Assembly: GCA_002314725.1 (NCBI GenBank)
Contig: DCGV01000135.1
Location: 1-11,808, forward strand
Direction: 5' to 3'
Origin: Bacteroidales bacterium UBA1769
GTDB taxonomy: Bacteria; Bacteroidota; Bacteroidia; Bacteroidales; UBA932
DNA: 11,808 bases
Position numbers and translations under genes: made by a program. The notes beneath the pieces were generated by a model. That model did not search any database, was not told the DNA's origin, and worked only from the letters and a program-made list of their open reading frames with translations. Every line of letters starts with the position of its first letter. Position 1 is the stretch's first letter. Positions 6,511 to 11,808 of this stretch are shown here, one piece after another.

Positions 6511-7122
6511 TTAAAAGAGGCCGTATAGCATAGCATCTATGCGATTTGTAATCTTTTCGAAGTCCTCCGGATTGTTTTTGAAATCCATAGAGTCTCCGTC
6601 GATTATCATTATCTGGCCAGAATATTCAGATATCCATTTTTCATATCTATCGTTGAGATTAGATAGATAATCAAGGCTGATGGATTGTTCATAGTCACGT
6701 CCTCTTTTCTGAATCTGTCCAACCAGGTGTGGAACTGAAGATCTTATGTATATCAGGAGGTCAGGGAGTTTCACCATGGATATCATGGTGTTGAACAGAT
6801 CCATATATGTGTCGAAATCGCGTTTGGACAGATTGCCCATCTCAAGGTTATTGGCTACGAAAATATAAACTCCTTCAAATATTGTTCGGTCTTGGATAAT
6901 AGTCTCATTTGAAGACGCAATGTCAAGGATATCCTTGAATCTGTGAGCGAGAAAATATGTCTCCAAATTATAGGACCAACGATGAATATCTTTGTAGTAA
7001 TCCTCGAGGTAAGGATTGTAAGTGACTGACTCATACTTAGGTGTCCATTTATAGTGCTCCGAAAGCATCTCCGTGAGTGTAGTCTTTCCACAACCTATAT
7101 TTCCTGCAATACCTATATACAT
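6511..7122 (-). CDS. Deoxynucleoside kinase (deoxyadenosine/deoxycytidine kinase family)
   Basis: Cytosolic salvage enzyme that transfers phosphate from ATP to a deoxynucleoside, giving the 5'-monophosphate. 203 residues, normal for bacterial dNKs. The P-loop is GNIGCGKTT (7-15). Glu31 is probably the substrate-contacting acid, followed by the tyrosine-rich NPYLEDYYKD. The family DRT motif is Asp78-Arg79-Thr80 followed by IFEG, and the lid is QKRGRDYE (138-145). The start is secure because the P-loop begins within seven residues. Which deoxynucleoside is preferred cannot be decided from the sequence. It is the first gene of the dNK-HAD-VanZ operon. A perfect -7 element at 7162-7169 gives a leader of about 35 bases. 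It is divergent from the DUF4954-like gene. Confidence 0.92.
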   Translation of the reverse strand: MYIGIAGNIGCGKTTLTEMLSEHYKWTPKYESVTYNPYLEDYYKDIHRWSYNLETYFLAHRFKDILDIASSNETIIQDRTIFEGVYIFVANNLEMGNLSKRDFDTYMDLFNTMISMVKLPDLLIYIRSSVPHLVGQIQKRGRDYEQSISLDYLSNLNDRYEKWISEYSGQIMIIDGDSMDFKNNPEDFEKITNRIDAMLYGLF

Positions 7123-7161
7123 GACATATTATAGAAAGCTATTTAATAACATTCTACTTTA

Positions 7162-7169
7162 CAAATATA
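7162..7169 (-). promoter_or_regulatory. Bacteroides-type -7 element for the dNK-HAD-VanZ operon
   Basis: The minus strand reads TATATTTG, a perfect TAnnTTTG match, ending about 40 bases before the dNK start codon. No clear -33 element is seen at the standard distance. Confidence 0.6.
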
Positions 7170-7221
7170 AGAAAATTGAGCCAATTGATTTGAGAGGCTA
7201 CTTAAATTGATTAAAAATACC

Positions 7222-7229
7222 TATTTTTG
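7222..7229 (+). promoter_or_regulatory. Bacteroides-type -7 element for the DUF4954-like/porin operon
   Basis: TATTTTTG matches TAnnTTTG perfectly. The expected transcript start near 7235 leaves a leader of under 20 bases before the ATG at 7253. It lies 52 bases from the opposing dNK -7 element, so the two promoters are close enough for RNA polymerases to interfere. Confidence 0.6.
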
Positions 7230-7252
7230 TATAGTATATCTATTCATTTCAT

Positions 7253-9217
7253 ATGTACAGAAATCTTACATGTAAAGAGATTGATTCACTAAAGGCTAAT
7301 TTATGTATTGCCGAGGATTGGAACAATGTCTTCGTTAAGGATGGATTTAATCCGAAACGCATCTTTCAAGTCTCATTCTCCGGAGTAGTGAAATTAGGCA
7401 ATTTCGACAGTTACTTTGAATTGCCTGGTGGGATGACAAAGCGTTCCGGTGTCAGATATGCCACTCTTCACAATGTAGAGATCGGAGATGACAGTTGTAT
7501 AGAGAATATTGAGAATTATATCTCCAATTACACCATTGGAAAAAGATCATATATTAAAAACGTCAGCTTGATGTATGTAGATGGCGTTTCATCATTCGGT
7601 AATGGCACAGAGGTAGCAGTACTGAATGAAACCGGAGGTAGGGAAGTACCTATTCACATCAAACTATCTTCACATCTTGCATATTTCGTTACCTTATACA
7701 GACATCGTCCTGTATTTCAGCAGCGTATTAAAGATATTTCTGACTTTTACAAAACAAAACATTCCAGTGATTGCGGAGCTGTAGGTGACAATGTTTTTAT
7801 AATCAATGTTGGGAAAATAAAGAATGTAAACATATGTGACTCTGCCATGATTGAGGGGGCAAATCTTCTTGAGAATGGTACAGTAAACAGCAATATTGAT
7901 GATCCGGTTTCAATAGGATACAATGTTACCTGTAAAGATTTTATTATCTCTTCAGGTGCCAAGATAAGGGAGGGTGTAACAGTTGAAAGATGTTTCATTG
8001 GACAAGCATGTGAACTTGTCTCAGGTTTCTCTGCAATTGATTCATTATTTTTCTCAAACTGTTTCGGTGCCAATGGAGAGGCTTGTTCTATCTTCGCTGG
8101 TCCATATACTGTAACACACCATAAATCCACTCTTCTGATAGCTGGTATGTTCTCATTCATGAATGCCGGTTCCGGGTCCAACCAAAGCAATCATATGTAC
8201 AAGCTTGGTCCTATTCACCAAGGTATTCTTGAGAGGGGAGTGAAAACAACCTCAGACTCCTATATTCTCTTTCCAGCTCAGATTGGTGCATTCTCGCTGG
8301 TAATGGGACGTCATATCGGTAATCCAAATACTACTGACCTTCCATTCTCATATCTAATTGAGAATGACAATAAGAGCGTGTTAGTTCCTGGAACTAATCT
8401 TCGTTCTGTAGGAACAATACGTGATGCTCAGAAGTGGCCTAACCGAGATAATCGAAAAGATCCTAACAGACTTGATTTTATTAATTTTAACCTACTCAGT
8501 CCTTTTACTATACAAAAGATGATGGCTGGAGATGCGATTCTAAAATCTTTTGAGAAAGATAAAAAGGATGAATATTTTTATAATAAATGTTATATAGCTT
8601 CTTCCTCTTTGAAATCAGGAAGAGTGTATTATAATCTTGGGATAACAAAATTCCTTGGTAACTCAATAATCTCAAGAATAGCTGATAATGTAATTGACTC
8701 TGATGAAAAATTAAGGGCTGTTCTAAAACCGTCAACAGATATAGGGTTAGGGGATTGGTCTGATATCAGTGGACTAATCACTCCAAAGAGTGCGGTGAAT
8801 AAACTTCTTGATGATGTTGAAAATGGCTCAGTCGGTTCTCTTCAAGCGATTAACGAACGGTTTAAAGAGATGTATGACAATTATTATGAATATGAGTGGA
8901 CGTGGGCTTACTCAAAATTGTTCGACTATTTCAATCTTAATCCTGACACCATAACACGTAAAGATGTCATTGAAATAATAGGGAAGTGGATTGATGCAGT
9001 CACCACTCTTGATAGAATGGTTTATGAAGATGCCAAGAAGGAGTTTTCATTATCATCTATGACAAGTTTTGGAATAGACGGCGACAGAGCCGATTCTATC
9101 AATGATTTTGAACAGGTTCGAGGTACTTTCGAATCAAATAAATTCGTTTCATCAGTTTTAGTTCATATTGAAACAAAGACTCAATTGGGTAGATCTGTTA
9201 TTGAAAAGTTAAGATAA
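7253..9217 (+). CDS. DUF4954-like left-handed beta-helix protein of unknown function
   Basis: 654 residues with no signal peptide, so probably cytoplasmic. Short hexapeptide-like turns are visible in two blocks: about 70-125 (VEIGDDSCIEN, YTIGKRSYIKN) and about 175-300 (VSIGYNVTCKD, ISSGAKIREG, CFIGQACELVSG). This pattern suggests a left-handed parallel beta-helix like those of sugar-nucleotide and acyltransferases. A conserved-looking core follows, with GPYTVTHHKSTLLIAG, then MGRHIGNPNTTDLPFSYL (351-368). From about 420 the protein is mainly helical and lacks these turns. Length and architecture fit the Bacteroidota/Spirochaete DUF4954 family, recalled from memory and not searched. It starts a two-gene operon and is followed after one base by the porin-like gene, which suggests an envelope-linked role. 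Catalysis on a sugar nucleotide is only an inference. Confidence 0.75.
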   Translation: MYRNLTCKEIDSLKANLCIAEDWNNVFVKDGFNPKRIFQVSFSGVVKLGNFDSYFELPGGMTKRSGVRYATLHNVEIGDDSCIENIENYISNYTIGKRSYIKNVSLMYVDGVSSFGNGTEVAVLNETGGREVPIHIKLSSHLAYFVTLYRHRPVFQQRIKDISDFYKTKHSSDCGAVGDNVFIINVGKIKNVNICDSAMIEGANLLENGTVNSNIDDPVSIGYNVTCKDFIISSGAKIREGVTVERCFIGQACELVSGFSAIDSLFFSNCFGANGEACSIFAGPYTVTHHKSTLLIAGMFSFMNAGSGSNQSNHMYKLGPIHQGILERGVKTTSDSYILFPAQIGAFSLVMGRHIGNPNTTDLPFSYLIENDNKSVLVPGTNLRSVGTIRDAQKWPNRDNRKDPNRLDFINFNLLSPFTIQKMMAGDAILKSFEKDKKDEYFYNKCYIASSSLKSGRVYYNLGITKFLGNSIISRIADNVIDSDEKLRAVLKPSTDIGLGDWSDISGLITPKSAVNKLLDDVENGSVGSLQAINERFKEMYDNYYEYEWTWAYSKLFDYFNLNPDTITRKDVIEIIGKWIDAVTTLDRMVYEDAKKEFSLSSMTSFGIDGDRADSINDFEQVRGTFESNKFVSSVLVHIETKTQLGRSVIEKLR

Positions 9218-9218
9218 T

Positions 9219-10262
9219 ATGAGAAAGATTTTTTTTAGGGTTTGTATCTTATCGATAGTTTTGTTATCGTTTCAATTCCATTCTTATGGACAACATAGAC
9301 AGCTAGTTCTTTTTGGTACTAACAATTCATTTTCAAGTGTCGATAATAATTTGCAGCATAAATTGAATATCAATGTTGCCAGTGTATACTTCATGGGTGA
9401 CGTTAACAAATATTTGGCATATACTGTACGAGCAAATCTTTTTTCCGATAAGGTTCTTAGTGAGGCTTATATGACGCTTAAGTTTAATAAATATTTCAAT
9501 TTTAATATTGGACAGATTAAAATCCCTTATACCATCGAGAGTGAAATGATTCCTTCTAATCTTGAGACAGGATTCGATATGGTTATCACCAAGTTGGTTG
9601 GCTATAATGATGTTTGTGGTATTAATTCAGGTGGTAGAGACCTTGGTATGTCAATATCCGGATCCGCTTTTGACAGTGAGAAAAATGGAGAGCATTTCAA
9701 TCGATTAAACTATACCGTTGCACTTCTGAACGGTTATGAATTGATGTCTGCCGATAATGATAATAGAAAAAATATAACAGGAAAGATAGAGGTTTATCCA
9801 TATGACAAGGATTTGAACGTATCCGCATCTTTCTATAAAGGTACTTTTACAAAGAATGAAATATCAAATGGCGTTCGCGACCGCGTCGCTTTTGGTTTTC
9901 ATTACAATCCTTCTAAAGGATTATATGCCAGAAGTGAATATGTTTCAGGCGTTACAGCAAGTTCTAATAACAATTCTGACAAATTTAGGTCGAACGGTGC
10001 GTATATAACTTTGGGATATCAGTTTAGATTCAAACCAATCTTGGATGGCGATGAATCTCATAGACTTATGCCGTTTGCAAAGTATGAATTCTTCAATGAG
10101 AACAGGGCTCTAAACAACCAAATCAATATTGTTTCAGCGGGAGTTGCGTATGAACCATTCAAATTCATCTATCTGAAGAGTTATTATACAGTCAAATGGA
10201 CAAATCAGACCATTTTGAGCAATACCTTCAATATTGGATTGACACTTGCGGTCCTTCACTAA
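9219..10262 (+). CDS. Outer-membrane porin, OprO/OprP (phosphate-selective porin)-like
   Basis: 347 residues. A signal peptide covers residues 1-24 (MRK, then a hydrophobic core, cleavage likely after SYG). The mature part consists of alternating beta strands typical of an outer-membrane barrel. The block GQIKIPYTIESEMIPSN (98-114), followed by the GGRDLGMSISG segment (138-148), matches the GQxKxPF...R-x-LG core of porin O/P proteins. Phosphate selectivity should not be assumed, since in Bacteroidota this family is broad. The barrel is on the short side for the family. The last strand ends in LTLAVLH and not in the C-terminal Phe usual for proteobacterial barrels. The ATG lies one base after the upstream stop codon, so expression is coupled to the DUF4954-like gene. 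The stop overlaps the RarA stop by four bases. Confidence 0.82.
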   Translation: MRKIFFRVCILSIVLLSFQFHSYGQHRQLVLFGTNNSFSSVDNNLQHKLNINVASVYFMGDVNKYLAYTVRANLFSDKVLSEAYMTLKFNKYFNFNIGQIKIPYTIESEMIPSNLETGFDMVITKLVGYNDVCGINSGGRDLGMSISGSAFDSEKNGEHFNRLNYTVALLNGYELMSADNDNRKNITGKIEVYPYDKDLNVSASFYKGTFTKNEISNGVRDRVAFGFHYNPSKGLYARSEYVSGVTASSNNNSDKFRSNGAYITLGYQFRFKPILDGDESHRLMPFAKYEFFNENRALNNQINIVSAGVAYEPFKFIYLKSYYTVKWTNQTILSNTFNIGLTLAVLH

Positions 10263-11557
10263 TAATTATATTTTTTCCACTCCGATTGGAGTCTCTTGCG
10301 GATTTCAGCTTCACGGGCATTATTGCCCGGCTCATAGAATTTCTTGCCCTCCAAACCTTTTGGAAGGAATTCCTGATCTACGAAATTGCCTTCGAATGCA
10401 TGGGCATATTTGTACTCCTTGCCATAACCCAGCTCATCCATCAGTTTGGTAGGAGCGTTACGCAAATGTAATGGCACCGGTGCTGGCTCACCCTTTTCTA
10501 CGGCTGCCAATGCATCATCGATGGCCATATATGCTGAATTGCTCTTTGGACTTGTCGCCAGATAGATACAGGTCTCTGCAAGGATAATACGTCCTTCAGG
10601 CATTCCGACTTTGTGAACAGCCTCAAAACAAGATTGTGCCAGAAGCGCTGCATTTGGATTTGCCAGGCCGATATCTTCCGATGCGAGAATCAACATCCTT
10701 CGAGCGATGAACAGTGGATCTTCACCTCCTGCTATCATTCTTGCCATCCAATAGATTGCACCATTAGGGTCACTTCCACGCATACTCTTGATGAATGCTG
10801 ATATAACATCGTAATGTTGCTCTCCATTCTTGTCATACAATGCTATATTTTCCTGAAGTCTGCTCGTAACTATTTCATTGTCAATGATTACGTCAGTATC
10901 ATTTGGAAAAGAAGAAACAATTATATCAATGATATTTAACAGTTTGCGGCCGTCACCGCCGGACAGTCTGAATAGAGCCTCTGTTTCTTTCACATCTATC
11001 TTCCTTTCTTTCAAGTAGATATCATCTTTGATAGCCCTATTTAGCAGGGTTTCTAAATCTTTGATTTCCAAGCTTTTAAGGACATAAACACGGCATCTGG
11101 AAAGAAGGGGAGTAATAACCTCAAAAGATGGATTTTCAGTAGTTGCACCGATCAGAATTACCGTACCATTCTCAACTGCACCTAACAATGCATCCTGTTG
11201 AACTTTGCTGAACCTATGGATTTCGTCTATAAATAGAATCGGAGCACCATGTGTGGCAAACATTCTTACATTTTTTGCCTTCTCAATAACATCTCTAACA
11301 TCTTTAATACCTGCGCTGATAGCACTCAAAGTGTAGAATTCACGATTCAATTGATTTGCTATAATTTGAGCAAGAGTAGTTTTACCAACACCCGGAGGGC
11401 CCCAAAGAATAAATGACGAAATATTCCCAGTTTCAATCATCTTCCTGAGAATCGCATTTTTGCCGACAAGATGCTCTTGACCTACATATTCATCAAGAGA
11501 TTTAGGTCTCAATCTTTCCGGCAGCGGTACTAAAGGTATATTATCTTGTACTGACAT
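10259..11557 (-). CDS. rarA: Replication-associated recombination protein A (RarA/MgsA), AAA+ ATPase
   Basis: 432 residues, close to E. coli RarA. RarA/MgsA/WRNIP1 proteins are clamp-loader-related tetrameric ATPases that act at stalled replication forks and bind SSB (family knowledge). Seen here are the N-terminal PLPERLRPKSLDEYVGQEHL box, Walker A GPPGVGKT (53-60), Walker B LFIDEIHRF (108-116), sensor 1 GATTENPSFE (137-146) and the SRC arginine finger (Arg154). Sensor 2 lies in GGDGRKLLNI, and the RarA C-terminal signatures SDPNGAIYWMARMI, ASEDIGLANP and HLRNAPTKLM complete the family pattern. All key residues are intact. The start is supported by a perfect -7 element about 20 bases upstream. 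It is probably monocistronic, divergent from the kinase-like gene at 11753. Confidence 0.97.
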   Translation of the reverse strand: MSVQDNIPLVPLPERLRPKSLDEYVGQEHLVGKNAILRKMIETGNISSFILWGPPGVGKTTLAQIIANQLNREFYTLSAISAGIKDVRDVIEKAKNVRMFATHGAPILFIDEIHRFSKVQQDALLGAVENGTVILIGATTENPSFEVITPLLSRCRVYVLKSLEIKDLETLLNRAIKDDIYLKERKIDVKETEALFRLSGGDGRKLLNIIDIIVSSFPNDTDVIIDNEIVTSRLQENIALYDKNGEQHYDVISAFIKSMRGSDPNGAIYWMARMIAGGEDPLFIARRMLILASEDIGLANPNAALLAQSCFEAVHKVGMPEGRIILAETCIYLATSPKSNSAYMAIDDALAAVEKGEPAPVPLHLRNAPTKLMDELGYGKEYKYAHAFEGNFVDQEFLPKGLEGKKFYEPGNNAREAEIRKRLQSEWKKYNY

Positions 11558-11576
11558 TTATAAGCGTAATCCTATG

Positions 11577-11584
11577 CAAATATA
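11577..11584 (-). promoter_or_regulatory. rarA: Bacteroides-type -7 element for rarA
   Basis: The minus strand reads TATATTTG, a perfect match. The transcript would begin near 11571, giving a leader of roughly 14 bases before the rarA ATG at 11557. On the same strand TTG at 11611-11609 is a possible but slightly distant -33 element. Confidence 0.6.
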
Positions 11585-11592
11585 CTTAATTC

Positions 11593-11719
11593 TATCAAAA
11601 TTTAGGTTCAATATTTTTATCATATCAAAATAGGGAAATATCATATTTACTATTTAACATAATATAAATTGTATTAAAATCACATATATGTGTGTTTAGC
11701 GTATATTAATTATTTTGAT
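11593..11719. repeat. Dispersed ATCAAAAT octamers in the rarA divergent region
   Basis: TATCAAAAT occurs at 11593-11601 and 11623-11631, exactly 30 bases apart, and the inverse ATTTTGAT at 11712-11719. The outer copies lie just upstream of the rarA and kinase-like -7 elements and have the same orientation relative to each promoter. AT-richness makes chance a real possibility. Confidence 0.35.
11681..11692. promoter_or_regulatory. Perfect 12-bp palindrome, possible operator
   Basis: CACATATATGTG is its own reverse complement. Its centre is about 47 bases upstream of the predicted transcript start of the gene at 11753, a position where activators often bind. No regulator is known for it. Confidence 0.3.
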
Positions 11720-11720
11720 T

Positions 11721-11728
11721 TATCTTTG
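11721..11728 (+). promoter_or_regulatory. Bacteroides-type -7 element for the gene at 11753
   Basis: TATCTTTG matches TAnnTTTG perfectly, 24 bases before the ATG. A weak TTTAG (11695-11699) lies about where a -33 element would be. Confidence 0.6.
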
Positions 11729-11752
11729 TTAAGGTAATAACTACATCTTATA

Positions 11753-11808
11753 ATGACATCTATCGAAGATATTGCAAGAAAGTTCAAAATCCAGGGAGAA
11801 ATACAATC
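11753..11808 (+). CDS. N-terminus of a probable phosphotransferase-family (APH-like) small-molecule kinase (partial)
   Basis: Only 18 full codons lie in the window: MTSIEDIARKFKIQGEIQ. The pattern IxxxFxIxGxI at the very start resembles Bacteroidota aminoglycoside-phosphotransferase-fold kinases, some of which phosphorylate N-acetylhexosamines (recalled similarity). In that family a glycine-rich nucleotide loop should follow within about ten residues, just past the window edge. The ATG is supported by the perfect -7 element upstream and the A/T-rich leader. The gene is divergent from rarA. The identification is tentative because no catalytic motif is visible. Confidence 0.4.
   Translation, partial: MTSIEDIARKFKIQGEIQ

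Noticed and set aside
7174..7210. Three AATTGA hexamers between dNK and the DUF4954-like gene
   Set aside because: They are short, irregularly spaced (9 and 22 bases) and easily explained by base composition.
7747..8190. 147-codon minus-strand ORF
   Set aside because: It lies entirely opposite the DUF4954-like gene, its translation matches no recognisable fold, and there is no promoter or start context. It is a shadow of the real gene.
10279..10292. Hairpin ACTCC-GATT-GGAGT after the porin-like gene
   Set aside because: The stem is only five pairs and no T run follows it in either reading direction. The neighbouring T run precedes the stem on the plus strand. It lies inside rarA coding sequence.
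1..11808. Defence system, prophage, integron or mobile element
   Set aside because: No transposase, integrase, nuclease, toxin-antitoxin pair, CRISPR repeat or terminal inverted repeat is visible, and gene content and style are uniform across the window.

Overview
The window looks like ordinary chromosomal DNA of a Bacteroidota bacterium, most likely Bacteroidales. It is AT-rich. Start codons lack Shine-Dalgarno sequences and often follow A-rich stretches. All three divergent intergenic regions carry perfect matches to the Bacteroides -7 promoter element TAnnTTTG. Several gene families are typical of that phylum: a DUF4954-type beta-helix protein, a golvesin-domain amidase-like secreted protein and a porin O/P-like outer-membrane protein. 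I see no tRNA, rRNA, transposase, CRISPR array, phage gene or recognisable defence system. No gene-free stretch exceeds about 215 bases.

Layout. Positions 2-70 (+) may be the tail of a membrane protein. Positions 67-2053 (-) hold three genes, transcribed from right to left: a small HD-domain protein with altered metal-site residues, a beta-phosphoglucomutase-like HAD phosphatase and an SDR oxidoreductase. A tandem 12-bp triplet repeat lies between the last two. Positions 2269-5268 (+) encode a large exported amidase-fold protein with an inserted golvesin-like domain and an FN3 domain. Positions 5265-7122 (-) form a tight operon: deoxynucleoside kinase, HAD-family protein, VanZ-like membrane protein. 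Positions 7253-10262 (+) form a two-gene operon: the DUF4954-like beta-helix protein and a porin O/P-like protein. Positions 10259-11557 (-) encode RarA/MgsA, the AAA+ replication-recombination ATPase. At 11753 (+) a new gene begins, probably a phosphotransferase-family kinase, and runs off the window.

The organisation is regular. Transcription units alternate in direction. Each of the three divergent gaps carries one perfect -7 element per direction, six in all. The tail-to-tail junctions overlap by exactly four bases through shared stop codons: two are certain, and a third depends on the partial ORF at the left edge. There is therefore no space for intergenic terminators at those junctions, and I found no convincing intrinsic terminator anywhere.

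Functionally the window is a mixture: nucleotide salvage (deoxynucleoside kinase), a possible alarmone or nucleotide phosphohydrolase relative, cell-envelope proteins (amidase-like protein, VanZ, porin) and DNA maintenance (RarA). I do not see a single undescribed system. The items most worth a second look are the three 12-bp repeats upstream of the SDR gene, the degenerate HD motif, the start-codon correction that places a promoter inside a naive ORF call, the split amidase and the DUF4954-porin pair.
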